Under the pieces are notes generated by a model, which saw only the letters and a program-made list of their open reading frames with translations, was not told the origin of the DNA and made no database searches. The translations under genes and the position numbers were made by a program. Of a stretch of DNA of 64,000 nt, positions 36,901-47,713 are shown one piece after another. Source of the DNA: Zea mays (Eukaryota > Streptophyta > Magnoliopsida > Poales > Poaceae); contig NC_050096.1 of NCBI RefSeq assembly GCF_902167145.1, forward strand, positions 182,439,825 to 182,503,824, given 5' to 3'. Every line of letters begins with the position of its first letter. The first letter of the stretch is position 1.

Positions 36901-37784
36901 AAGATTACCATACCTCGATGTTCCTTCTGCGGTCTCGCTAACAACCTTGTTTGTTGTTTTCTTCTCTTTAGCTGGTTTTTTCTCTTGCTTAAATTTGTGG
37001 TTTGGACAAGCGCTTGCCCAGTGATCAGTACTCCCGCAAACAAAGCAACCACCTCCTTTGTTCTTCCTTTTAAACGAGGTTGCCTACTTGGGCTTTGTGG
37101 CATTTTGTTGCTTGTTCTTCTTTTTATTATTATGTGACGCATTGGAGTTCTTCCTTTGTACCATATTGGCACTAGAAGTCTCACCTCCTTTTCCACGAGT
37201 GTCTTTTGCTCTTGCCCTCTCCTCAACATCAAGAGACTCAATAAGCTCAGCCACTCTAAACTCTTATCTCTTATGTTTTAGAGTGGTAGCAAAATCCGTC
37301 CAAGAAGGTGGCAGCTTAGCGATAATACCGCCAGCCACGAACTTGTCAGGCAAGACACATGGGAACTGTTCGAGTTCCTTAGCCGATGTCTGTATTTCAT
37401 GAGTCTATTCAACTACTGGACGATTCTCAACCATCTTGTAGTCAAACAACTACTCAATGATGTACAACTCGCTACCAGCATCAAAAACACTGAACTTCTC
37501 ATCTAATGCATCCCATAACTCTTTTGCGGATGTGCACGTTAGATAAGAATCAACATACTTGTTGGCAAGAGCGCCAATCACGGTGCCTCGAAACAGGTTA
37601 TCGGCAATGTCGAACATTCTCTCCTCCTTAGGAGTGAACTGTTCGGGTTTCCCCTATGCGGCGTGATAGCAGTTCATTGCAGTCAACCACAGTATCAACT
37701 TACTACGCCACCTCTTATAAAAATGTCCCATCAAAAGGTTCACTTGGTTTTAACGCAGTAGCAAAACCACTAACAGAAAAATGT
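33942..37784 (-). pseudogene. Copia gag-pol polyprotein, decayed
   Basis: Minus strand, in order: UBN2-type Gag (from about 37784; words such as RGTVIGALANKYVDSYLT and LPPSWTDFATTLKHK), zinc knuckle CFVCGSTDHWASAC (37060-37015), protease DTGANIHVC (about 36862-36836), integrase with FITFIDDST and SPQFNGFAEKKN (36369-35935), RT start (35836-35150), RT palm with MDVKTTFINGELDE (35090-35050) and a YVGD where YVDD is expected (about 34815), and RNase H (34376-33942) with GYCDANWISD and TKH-like TRHIKRR. Stops break Gag and the joints between blocks, the integrase RSD motif reads RSY, and the RT catalytic Asp pair is lost. Hence dead by sequence. Confidence 0.85.
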
Positions 37785-37804
37785 CTAATATCATGTTTTT
37801 GGAT

Positions 37805-38707
37805 TGTTGGAGAAATAGACATTTTCAGTTTTAATTTAATCCAGAAAATCACAGTGATGCATGTGACACATGTATGTGTATATGTGTATCACTACTCATA
37901 TAAGCAGTAAATAACAGTAAAATATGCACAAATACAAAGAACATATTGTACCCTGCGGAGGGACCGATGCTCAAGGCATCAGTGGCTCCATTCACACTAG
38001 CCATCTCATGTGTATGTTCGATGTAACCTTACGCAGTCGACGCAGGCAGATGTACGCAATTCAGTCCCTCGAACGGCACCGACGATGAGGAACTTGATCA
38101 GTGCTGGTTCAGCGGACGAAGCGAGCAGGCGCGAGTACGCTCCCCAAAAACCTGATCGCCCGCACACTCGTGCAAGTGTCTCTCTGCGGACGGGAATTTT
38201 GGAGGCCTGCTCTCCCACTCTCCGCAGAAGGTGTGACGGGGATGGGTAGTACGCAACGCGTCTGAGAATGTTCGTCGTGTGTACTATTCTGTTGTCACCA
38301 GAAGCATCCTCACCTCCTCCATATATATACACGAGCAGAGGGAGGCCAATAGACAGTAACGGTCGCCATCAGAGCTACCGTTACAACCAGCCAGAAACTG
38401 ACGCCATCAGTGACATCATCATTCTAGGCAAAATGTGCAACCGTAAGAAAGGAATATTCAAACCAAGGTCCGATCTACCATAGCCACGGCCCGGCCGGCA
38501 GCGCGCACGTGTGGGAGTCCTTTATCCTTTTCTCAGCTTTTCAATAGATGCACCAATGGTCCACCGTCCACCTATTTAAGTTGATTTAATTGTCTCTTAA
38601 ACTTCCGGTATGGTACTAAAGTACTAATACACCGTAGCTTTAAAATGAGTTTTTAGCATTAATTATTATTGAATATTAATATGAGCCAGAGCCACATTAA
38701 TTCAACA
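37805..38707 (-). repeat. 5' LTR of the minus-strand Copia element
   Basis: 903 bp, aligned end to end with 32316-33328 apart from the indel near 38400-38420. A TATATATA-like box lies at about 38321-38329 (minus-strand direction TGTATATATATGG). Confidence 0.9.
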
Positions 38708-38712
38708 CCAGT
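38708..38712. repeat. Copia target duplication, right copy
   Basis: CCAGT, identical to 32311-32315. Confidence 0.85.
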
Positions 38713-39357
38713 GAGCTCAAATGAAATGGTTAGAAATCAAGAAAAGATTGAGATGAACTTCGAACATGAAGATCTTAACTTGAAGGGAAAGGAAAACATC
38801 TCCAGAAAGATTGAGAAAAATCCCCAGAGTGAGATACACGATAGGAGACGTATTTTACAAACGTTTTCTCAACCAAAACACTCTGCAAAAGCAGTACGGA
38901 TGAATGAAACATGATTTTGCCTATGATTCATTTTAACCAAACGATTGTAGAAATTGGTAAACCATGTTCCATGCACAAGACCCTAGCATATTACTTTCCA
39001 TTTGAAAGAATTTTACTAAAGCAAAAAAACAGTGTCTTACACTCTCGGTCGGTGCGGACCTGCCATTAATCAAAAGACAACGTTAGTGGTCAGAAACGCA
39101 TTTTCAGAGCTTATAGATCTAAATAACACAGCTGTGCAAGTTTATGAACCTTCCATGCACTTTACTCTTTTGATTAATAATAAGCACAAGTAAACTCGTA
39201 CGTACGTGTTCATAAACCACATGAGAAACTAACTGTAAAACCACTGTGCTGTACAAACTGAGGCTGACCGTCGGTAATTAAGTAATGTCAGGTAACTAAT
39301 TCTGTATATACTAGCTCATCCCACAACCATGCACGCTAGTAATCCGCATTTACATAG
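38713..39357. other. NAC gene 3' flank
   Basis: No gene is seen. This 645-bp interval separates the Copia insertion from the NAC stop codon and should hold the NAC 3' untranslated region and poly(A) signals. AATAAT-type words occur near 39173-39182, but I do not single one out. Confidence 0.5.
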
Positions 39358-40504
39358 TCAGATCTCCAGGATCCTCCCGAGTTCGTCCCAGGTGCTGATG
39401 CCGCTGTCCCGTAAGCTCGCCGCGTCGCTCCACCCTAGAGTCGATGTCGTTGATGGCGGCAACAATGGATGAGCTCCCACGAATCCTGATGTCGTCGTCG
39501 TCTCGGCCGATGACGACGACGAGCCATGGAAACCGCGCAGCAGGAACGACGGCTGACGATGGTGTTCAGCTGCAGCATAAACCGCCTCGGACGAGTGGAA
39601 GTAATGGTGCTGATGGTGGTGGTGATGGTAGCGGTAGTAGTCGTAGTAGTACTGCAACTCCTGCTCCTGCTGCTGGCTTCGCTTGCTGCCGTATTCCTGC
39701 TTCTGCTGCTGGCACCTCCGAGTGTACGACGTGTTCCTCTTGAAGATGCGGCAGATCGTCCAGATCCCCTGCGATGATTAGAAACGAGGAAAGAATAATC
39801 ATTAGTAACTCGATCTGCTCCAATTTACTTGTGATGAAAATTCATCCAGCAGCACAGAACTCAGCAGTTAATTAGTTAGTTCAACACTGACAGCATCATG
39901 GAGCTCGACCAACTCTGCGGAGGGGAGTCGGAACTCGTGCATCATCCAGTCCGTCTTGTTGCCCCTTCCGGCGCTGCCGCGGTAGTAGACGAGGGACTTC
40001 TTGAGCCCGACGACGCGCTCGCCGGCGCCGTCGTGTATGGGCTTGTCGATGCCGGTGGCCTTCCAGAAGCCGGAGCCGGTGACGCGGTTGGGCCGGATGC
40101 TGTTCCGGTACTTGCGGCCACGCAGGCAGAAGAAGTACCAGTCGTCCTTGTCTCCTCCTGCGCCTTGCACCACATGCCGTGCTTCATCTGCATGTACGAT
40201 CGACCACCCCCACCCCACCCCATGAACGTACAATGCATGCCGGCCCCAAATTAAAAAAGAGATTCATGCATGGATTTCCTTCAGACTTACTTGGAAGATC
40301 CCAGGGGTCATGCTTGTAGATGTCGATCTCCCTGATGATGTCAATTCTGAAACCCTTCTTCTCTACTTTCCTCTTCAGATAGAACCCCACGAGCTCCAGG
40401 TCGGTTGGATGGAACCGGAAGCCCGGGAACACCAAGTCGTCATCCTCTTCGTCTTCCTCCTTGTTGGTGATCCTTTGTGATGGCTTCTCCTCATCATCCT
40501 CCAT
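39358..40504 (-). CDS. NAC-domain transcription factor, JUB1/NAC042-like
   Basis: Three exons: 40504-40291, 40187-39892 and 39768-39358 (stop TGA), joined in phase to 306 residues. The donors GTAAGT and GTCAGT and acceptors GCAG fit. The NAC domain runs from about residue 25 with [20 protein letters not shown] (A), [18 protein letters not shown] (B), [19 protein letters not shown] (C, nuclear import/DNA contact), [17 protein letters not shown] (D), [28 protein letters not shown] and [10 protein letters not shown] (E). [13 protein letters not shown] and GIDKPI are typical of the JUNGBRUNNEN1/NAC042 group. The C-terminal activation region has Tyr/His runs and ends [10 protein letters not shown], a conserved acidic tail. 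The start [10 protein letters not shown] is chosen over a longer upstream frame (from 40699) because it is the usual N-terminus length. It acts in the nucleus as a DNA-binding regulator; relatives respond to stress and senescence signals. Confidence 0.93.
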
Positions 40505-40724
40505 GGCTTGGATGGTTCTTTCTTGGTTTCTATGACGAGCTAGCTCGAGGTTTCTAGGGCTTGATTGCTGCTTACATGCATGACCATGACGATGGGGCCT
40601 AATGGAAGCTGATGTACGGACTTGGTTAACCGCTGTATTAATATGTTTGGATGCATGGCTGAATGGAAGCTGCTTTACATGGTCGTCCTTACAGTACATG
40701 AGTGGTCATCAGACGTGAATAATT

Positions 40725-40738
40725 ATAGATATATAGCC
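40725..40738 (-). promoter_or_regulatory. candidate TATA box of the NAC gene
   Basis: Minus strand GGCTATATATCTA lies about 225 bp upstream of the chosen start codon. Position and sequence suit a TATA box with a leader near 190 bases, but there is no transcript evidence in the sequence. Confidence 0.4.
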
Positions 40739-42277
40739 AAATTAAAGGAGAAACTTTTGTCCAAGTCAAGTCAGATGAATTTTGGCCCTATAAGCTAAGC
40801 TAGTTGAACTTTCTCATCTTGTTTATTTTCTGCACAGATTAGGAGAAGTAAGCAATGATTTAACCTAATTAATCTAGTTTTTTTCTTTCTTTCAAACTTT
40901 AACGACTCATCAATATTTGACTTTGGAACCCATCTTTTGAGCTAGGAATCTAGCTATTTCAGATGATGGTCGTCAGAATTTTCTCCATTTTATGGTTGAG
41001 CATATCAACACCATGTTGTGCCAAGTCAAGGCAGACGTCGTTCCCTTTGACTCGGTAGGATCGGAGTGTGACTGGTTTGTCTCTCTGCCTGGTTTAATTT
41101 GCAGCAGTGATGGATTCTACACTCTCCATTTTTCTTCTACTGGAGTGTACGTGTGGTAAATCTTGTAACAGCATGTCTTTGTTTCTGCTTGGACTTTATT
41201 TATTTTACCAATTTTACAAGATCTTTTGATTTGTTTGGAGCTCAGGATAGCTACGTGCAATTTCGTTGTAGGGAGGACAAAAAATATTGCTCAGCTAGCT
41301 ACAAGATTCCTCAAACTGGACCCTTCTGCTTGTTTGCAAATCAAATAAATTTTTGGACACGAATGGTTTACTATCAGATATTTTCAAAGATTTGTAATTT
41401 TTTTTTCTTTAATTGACTGGTCTAGTTTCTCTCTTGGGCCGGATGTCGTATAATCTTAAAACCATGGTTGTTGCTACAAACAGGACGGTTAGTTGTTTTA
41501 GGAAGAGAAGCTGGGCGTAAAAGCTAATAAAACCATATATAGAGAGATAATTTAATTTGCATAGGTAGATCGAGTGAAGGCTTAATCACTAAGTTATATG
41601 TTAACGACAGACAAAGTGAAACCTGTATTTAATTTGGGACGACAAAACTTGGAGAAGCTTCGGATTAGGTAAGAAAGTCAGTCCCTGCTTTACTAGTTGT
41701 ATGGTTCAAGTGAAGAATCTCAATCCATTCATACGACACAAACTGTGGGCTAAAAGATTAATTTTAGTCACTGCAAGGAAGGAAAGTGGCGCACCCACAC
41801 TACTACACATGACACTTGAGAATTATCAATAGCTGCATATCTATCTATCCATGAGAACAGCTACATGTGACCTTATTAACATGCATATGCAGGCACAGCA
41901 ATGCAATGGAAAAATAATGTTGAACATTTCCAGCTAGGTTTAGGAAAAGTGCCATGGCCAAGTCTAGCTATTATTTCAAGCATGCATGAAGCAATCCCTG
42001 AAAAAGAAATTTACATTGAACTCGATCCATGGATTAAAACTCATAATGAATATTTGTGGATTTGTAGCTAGGCGACAGCCCGATGCCTTAACCAACTAGA
42101 TGCATATATGCCACACTAGCTTGGCACACCAAGTCATCAGTGGAAAATTTTGCTGACAGAAAAAATCAGAGTTGCGGTCCACAAACTCACCTTTCTCTGG
42201 ACTTTCACTTCCTTCCAAGTATCCAATCAGAGGACGTGATCTGTTGTACGGTCTACCACTGCTGCTGTTGGCTGTTG
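40739..42277. other. NAC upstream region, no gene recognised
   Basis: AT-rich intergenic DNA with only short frames. It is the presumed upstream regulatory region of the NAC gene; I see no repeat or coding motif that I can support. Confidence 0.45.
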
Positions 42278-42439
42278 CTAAGATAAGCTTCGTTTGGCCG
42301 CTTCAGGAAATTTGTGCGTTTTTTCAGCACCAGTTATTATTTGTAGCTCCAAAAAAAATATTGAATAGGCACCCACTACAATACTTGGTAATGATAATAA
42401 GACTGCAGGCCTAGGCCATCTACAACTATACATGAAGGC

Positions 42440-42872
42440 TATCTTTCTATCAGTAAAGATGCGCTTCTCATGTATCTCATTGAATCCTCTATCCACCATA
42501 CCAAGTTCCAATATAGAGAAGGTGACAAAGTCGACTTTATAATATCGACCTTTTGCCATCCAATGAAGCGTCTCTGGCATGTTGCACCTATAGAAGGTAG
42601 CAAGGAACTCATGGAGGATTTCATGAAGAAGGATTTCAGTGTTCCAATTATACATAAACCACATAAGATCATATATATTAAACCTCTTGTAAGCTCACTT
42701 GATTGAAATCTCTATATCTTTTCGATTCCATATGTTCCCAATCAATATATTTCATCTTGAGAATCTTGGAATTCTTTGCATTGTATATCAAAGAGATGTA
42801 TTGGTCAAAATGAATTTCATTCAAAAAGTCATAATCAACTCTCATAGCCTTAGGTTGTGTATGGGAGATCAT
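42440..42872 (-). pseudogene. fragment like a 'putative plant transposon protein'
   Basis: On the minus strand broken frames give MRVDYDFLNEIHFDQY, then NTEILLHEILHEFLATFY, then TLHWMAKGRYYKVDFVTFS and GFNEIHEKRIF. The run of Leu-His-Trp-Met followed by a hydrophobic Tyr/Phe motif resembles the domain found in many grass transposon-associated proteins (transposase_32-like). Stops separate the blocks. The identity is tentative; there are no flanking terminal repeats that I can see. Confidence 0.35.
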
Positions 42873-43649
42873 TCTAGCCTGTTTTATTGATTTGTAATGT
42901 TTTTGTAATTTATCCTTTGTCTTTGCCTTGTATCCTATGGACTATGTCTCCTTTCCACCACATCCTCTGGATATGGCACCATATAGGAGCTGTCAAATTG
43001 AGTAAAGTCTTCTAGAGTGTCAGGACAAGCATTGGCACGAATCATATGTGCACTCATCTCCAATTGCTTTCCTATTGGGCATGTTGTCAAGGACTCTCCC
43101 TACCACTAACACCACCTCTACCACCACGACATGTTGGCTGCTTTTACCTTTGGATGGTAGAATTCATTATCATCTTTGTCCTTCGTTTGTGTTCACCTCT
43201 CAAAGCCATATATGCATTAAGCGATAGAATGTATAAGTAATGATATAGTAGATAGAGAATAGCAAGATGTGATGATTAAATTGAGTAGGAAAGTGGATTC
43301 TAGGATTGAGATGCACTGCATAGCAAACAACACTATCATGTGGATTGTTCGGCTCCTTAATCAAGGAATCGCCAAATCTACCTTATTCAAGTATTACAAT
43401 CACTTCTATACCTGTTATACATGCATTAGAAATCTTGTTATATAAAAAACTAAACCCCATTGCATAGATCAGAAGAGTTTAGGATTTGAATTGAGTTTTA
43501 TCTTAAAAGGAGGAGAGAGGAGAGAAAGGGTATGATCATAGGCTTCTCTGGCTACCAACGACGAAGGAGAGGGTTATGGATGGTGCAACACTATAGGGAG
43601 CAGAGGGGCAGGGCAGCATAGATTATGCTGGAGACCAACTCACGTGAGA
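42873..43649. other. intergenic, no gene recognised
   Basis: Short frames only. A purine-rich region (43500-43690) with GAGA runs leads into the duplicated segment A1. Confidence 0.4.
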
Positions 43650-44086
43650 GAGATGAGAGTGGGAGTGGGAGAGAGAGAGAGAGATAATGCAGGTGAGAGG
43701 GAGAGAGGTCACTGGCTCCCTGGGTAGAGAAAAGAATCCCCACCTATCATCGTTGGAATTAAATGTCTTAGGTTGAAACGCAAATGAGCGACATTGTTGT
43801 GCTAGGCTTGGCACTACTGCAGGCTAAATGGCACTGCTTCTCATACTCCAACAACAAAATTTAACTACTCTCTTTTGTCCCTATATAGGTGGACATGCAC
43901 ATATACAACTCACACTTTGTTTTTAGTACAAATAAATCAATACTATCCATACCCATAAGATTCAAGTTGATTTTTGATAAAACATTTTGAAGCATATAGA
44001 CTTATCCTTTTGCATTTTTTCTTATCACGCTAGCTAATTAGTTAAAGTGTGCAACAATTCAAAAAATTGTTGTGAGAGCCAAATAT

Positions 44087-44368
44087 TGTGATATCCTGGC
44101 CCAAGGCTTAATAGGATTGATAGAATACTCATACCAACAAGGTGCATCTTCTTTTTTTGGAACCGTACCTCAAAAGAACCTCTGGGTTAAGTATGTTTGT
44201 CCTAGAGCAATCTTGGGATGAGTGACCGACAGAGAAGTCTTCTCAGATGCGCGTGAGTGAGGACAAAGTGTGCACAAAATACTCATGTTGGTATGTGGGG
44301 TTGATCTATGGTCCTAGTGGGTTTCCAGTAGTAAGCATCACTGGTTCGGGAGTGGACAGGATGTTACA
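44087..44368 (+). repeat. 5' LTR of the Cassandra element
   Basis: 282 bp with TG...CA ends; the 5S-like block is more eroded here (GTTAAGTATGTTTG at 44186-44199; GGGATGAGTGACC at 44215). Confidence 0.85.
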
Positions 44369-44370
44369 AC

Positions 44371-44383
44371 TGGTATCAGAGCC
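44371..44383 (+). promoter_or_regulatory. Cassandra primer-binding site
   Basis: TGGTATCAGAGCC two bases after the 5' LTR; complementary to initiator Met tRNA. Confidence 0.8.
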
Positions 44384-44554
44384 GATGCTCACAGTTTCAC
44401 GGGCATGGGTGGGCTAAGGGTTCGGTGTATATGGCGCATGGTGCATGTGCGCCTAGAGTGGTCACATGGCATGACATATGATGACACTAGACACAAACGT
44501 GGTTAAGGGAGGAGGTTCCTGGCTTGGGGTCGACCGACAAGACGTCGATCTTCT

Positions 44555-44836
44555 AAGGGTATCTTGGCCCAAGGCTTAATAGGATTGATAGGATACTCAT
44601 ACCAACAAGATGCATCTTCTTTTTTTGAAAGCATGTCTTGAAAGAACTTATGGGTTAAGCGTGCTTGACCTAGAGCAATCTTTGGATGGGTGACTAACAG
44701 GGAAGTCTTCTCAAGTGCACATGGGCGAGGACAAAGTGTGCACAAAAGACTCATGTTTGCCTGTGGGAATGGTCTATGGTTCTAGAGGACTGCCCGGAGT
44801 AAGTACCGCCGGTCTGGGAGTGGACAAGGTGTTACA
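44555..44836 (+). repeat. 3' LTR of the Cassandra element
   Basis: 282 bp aligned with the 5' LTR. The first bases have drifted from TG, so the left limit is by alignment. Confidence 0.82.
44591..44722 (+). promoter_or_regulatory. 5S rRNA-like internal RNA polymerase III promoter in the Cassandra 3' LTR
   Basis: The block from GGATACTCATACC to GGGAAGTCTTCTC follows plant 5S rRNA over roughly 120 bases, with box A (GTTAAGCGTGCTTG) and box C (GGATGGGTGAC, GGGAAGTC) kept. In 5S genes these are the internal promoter. Activity here is inference. Confidence 0.7.
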
Positions 44837-45500
44837 ATTTAGTTTAGTCCTCAAAGCATAAAACCTTCACTCATTGAGAGGTTTAGTGAAGATATTGGCT
44901 AGTTGTTTTTGGTCCTCACATGGTGAATTTTGATATCTCATTTATTTTCTGTTCTCTCAACAAATAATATTGAATGTCTATATGCTTGGTTCTTGAGTTC
45001 GACTAGATTATCTATAAGCTTTATGGCACTTTCATTGTCACACAATAGTGGAATTATAGAGAAATGACATTTGAAATCATAGAGTTTGCCTCATCCAAAG
45101 TAGTTGAGCACATGAAGCACTGGCTACAACATACTCAACCTCAACAGTGAAAAAAGCTACATAATCTTGCTTTTTAAAGTTCAAGAAATTGACAAGTCCT
45201 TAAAGTACTTTTTTGGTCTACTTTGCAACCAGAGTAAAAAAGAATCTAAATACTTAAATAGATCAAACTTTGAGTTCTTGTGATACCACAAAACTAGGGT
45301 TAGAAGTGTGCACTAAATATCTCAAAATTCTCTTAACGACCACTATATGGCATTCCTTCGGGTTTGATTAAAATCTAGCACACATGCACATGCTAAACAT
45401 AATATTGGGTCTAGATACACACAAATAGAATAGAGAGCCGGTCATGGAACGATATATTGATCAACTTCTAAGGGTGGTTCCTAATTTTCGATGGTTTCTA
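44837..45500 (-). pseudogene. decayed Sirevirus RT/RNase H fragment in A1
   Basis: On the minus strand: GSLFYLCVSRPNIMFSMCMC (about 45440-45380), ECHIVVVKRILRYLVHT (45355-45305), VEVEYVVASASCAQLLWMRQT (about 45157-45095), and the C-terminal DIKIHHVRTKNN and FTKPL-like words to about 44850. These match the Copia end seen at 2900-3560 in the first element. Heavily decayed. The same fragment, with its own further changes, is in A2. Confidence 0.78.
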
Positions 45501-46165
45501 CTTCCACTCCTAGAAATTATTTCTTGAATGCATCATTAAGTCAATAGTACAACAATTCCTATTCATTGACAGACACTCATCATTATATATAGAAAATGCA
45601 TTAATTCACCTAGGTGATCTCAGGTATTCATATTGATGAACTTTTAGGTCTTCTGAAGCATTATCTTTGGCTGGTAGCCAACTTAATTACAACATCTTTT
45701 TTATTATGTGTCGTGTTGGTCTTTACAGCTTATTTATATATATACACATGCATCATGGCACCTGTCTGTGCTTCACTTTCCTTACTCAACATGTACATAC
45801 AAAGACATGTACATGGATAAACATAATGTCAGTGAGTTCATTATGTTCTCCATCAAATTAAAGTCTTAGTTGCACATAGCTCACTCCTATACTAGGATGG
45901 TGATCAAATATTTATCAATAGTTATTTTGTATTAGGACTTGGATGTATTAAGAAATCATCAACCTCATGATCCTCTTAGTTGTTGTCGGTGTGGATTCCA
46001 TGGAAACAAACTATGGGAAGAGAGATGTTTTCTAGTCTTGTTACATCATATTTGCTCCCTATTCATCATAGTAGCCCAGGTTTGTCCCATGTGGTAGCTC
46101 CTAGTGTAACTGTTCTGGCTGGCTGGTGAAGAAGAGGTTGTTTGCCCATGAAGCCACAACATCGT

Positions 46166-47713
46166 TGGAAGGGAAATGTGCTAGATAGCCATTTCTACCT
46201 GTTTTGGTGATTAAGTGTTCAACACACCACCTCGGACTAACTATTTTGATATGAGTATGAGCACAGGTTTACTTGGAGGCAAATTGTTGAAAATAAGTCC
46301 AAATGAGCAAAACTGGAGGCTAAAAGTGCAACTTTGGGTAAAACAATATAAACATGATGTTTGAGTGTTTAATTAAGTTGCAGGTACCTTATATTATGTT
46401 TGTAGCACTTGCTTTTGGTCTCTAACCTTTTGTGTAGCAAAAAGTATATTTTGGACTTGGTTTTGGCCATATTGCAAATCCTGGAGAAACTATGTCAAAA
46501 AGGTGAGTTTCCCACCCTTACTCAATTAGATTACATGCTAACTATGTTTATCTAAGTCGTAGAGAATCTCCCAAGAACAATCAAACAAGATTGGATGACT
46601 TAGGCTAAAAAAGCCTAAGATGTACTATTATGCGCATCACTGGGCCGATCCAGTGGTGCACGGGATTGCGTCTGCACAGGCATGAACTTAGGCGCCATGT
46701 GGCCTAGCGCACCGGACCGATACAGTGGTGCACCGGACCGTCTCCGTACGTGAACAATGAGTTCTCGGAAATTATTTTTATAATTCACCGTACCTTCACT
46801 GTGCACGGTCTGGTGGCGTAGCGGGCTGTCTCCAACTGGCACGGGCTTGCCAACAGCTAGCTAACGTGGCACCCTATTCGGAGGTGCACCAGATGGGTCC
46901 GGTGCCCCGTCAGATCAGGTAGCACCAAATCAAATTCCAGAATAGGGGCACGTGGACCCGATCCGATGGTGCATCGGGAAGGTCCGGTGCGCCCACAGTC
47001 AGCCAGTTTTTGGCATATTTTTGCAAGGAAGGAGCAACGGCTATAAAAGGACCCCCCTTGGTGACCTCCTTCAGCACTCAAGCGCTCCAGGAGCATACAC
47101 AACTTTGATACTCTGCCACAATGCGATACTATGATTCTAGTGAGATCTGAGCGCCATTTTGAACTTGTTCTTGTGATTCTTGTTGTTGCGCTCATTTGAT
47201 CTTATCTCTAGCTTTGTGTTGCTGCTCTTGTGTGTGTTCTACATCTCTCTTGTGCTATTTGAGTTGTAACTCCGGGCTACAAGAGACTCCAAATTGTGAA
47301 AATTCGTTGCGAACGGGAATATAAGTGATAAGGAAGACCATGGCACTCAAGTTCAATCTATGTGATCACTTGAGATGAGAGGGGTTGAAAGCAACGCTTG
47401 TCCATCGGGAGACCATAACGTGGATGTAGGCAAGCATTTCAGTCTTGGTCGAACTATAGGATATAATCACATGTATCTCTCTGCATTTACTTTCTTGTGA
47501 TTTTACCTATTCCTTAAGTTGTCCATATTCACTTGGAATATTGCTCTTAGTTTAATTTACATCTTGAAAGAGCAATCAAGTGAAGAGATTTTTTCTCTCT
47601 TCTTTTCAACTAAAACTTGATTTTATATCGCACTAACTCTCATTCTAGATTAAGTTTGTGGTTTTAGTGTTAATTTTGTAGGATCACCTATCACCCCCCT
47701 CTAGGTGCCCTCG
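46166..47713 (+). mobile_element. solo LTR of a Sirevirus
   Basis: Begins TGGAAGGGAAATGTGC and ends CACCCCCCTCTAGGTGCCCTCG, the same ends as the 3' LTR at 4358-5722 with CA changed to CG. Flanks are ATCGT (46161-46165) and GTCGT (47714-47718), a 5-bp duplication with one change. It carries CACCGGACCG-type palindromes (46690-46740), a TATA-like CTATAAAAGG (47041) and no internal region or second LTR. Unequal recombination between LTRs is the usual origin. Confidence 0.82.

Larger units (their letters stand above)
32316..38707 (-). mobile_element. complete Ty1/copia retrotransposon, 6392 bp, minus strand
   Basis: Direct repeats 32316-33328 and 37805-38707 both begin TGTTGGAGAAATA and end ATTAATTCAACA. 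The 5-bp target duplication CCAGT is perfect (32311-32315 and 38708-38712). Between them the minus strand encodes Gag, protease, integrase, RT and RNase H in Copia order. It is not one of the Sireviruses above: LTRs lack the CACCGGAC palindromes, and the Gag is a UBN2-like type. Lineage is not assigned. It ends about 650 bp downstream of the NAC gene stop. Confidence 0.93.
44087..44836 (+). mobile_element. Cassandra TRIM retrotransposon with 5S rRNA-like LTRs
   Basis: Two direct repeats of 282 bp (44087-44368 and about 44555-44836) enclose 186 bp. The first begins TGTGATATCC and both end GTTACA; directly after the first LTR comes the primer-binding site TGGTATCAGAGCC (44371). Each LTR contains a 5S rRNA-like block: the 3' copy keeps GTTAAGCGTGCTTG (44653-44666, box A), GGATGGGTGAC (44684-44694) and GGGAAGTC, in the right order and spacing for plant 5S RNA. 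This is the hallmark of Cassandra. It has no coding capacity. The paralogous site in A2 (about 48730) is empty. Confidence 0.88.
43650..46165. repeat. segmental duplication copy A1
   Basis: From the GAGAGAGA tract and CAGGTGAGAGG (43690) to TAGCTCCTAG (about 46110) this segment matches 48297-50245 (A2) in order: GGTCACTGGCTC..., the Copia pol remnant, CAACTTCTAAGGGTGGTTCC, and GATGAACTTT...GTCTTCTGAAGCATTA. A1 carries a Cassandra element absent from A2; A2 carries about 210 bp (about 49554-49764) absent from A1. The copies have many substitutions, so the duplication is old. Confidence 0.8.

Noticed and set aside
39444..40254. several frames on the + strand opposite the NAC exons
   Set aside because: They are mirror frames of GC-rich NAC codons and show no domain.
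40505..40699. 65-residue upstream extension of the NAC first exon
   Set aside because: The extended N-terminus (from 40699) has no NAC-like features and would lie upstream of a normal start in the usual position; treated as 5' leader.
46615..47195. frames on the minus strand in the solo LTR
   Set aside because: They arise from palindromic GC-rich LTR sequence and match no LTR-encoded protein.
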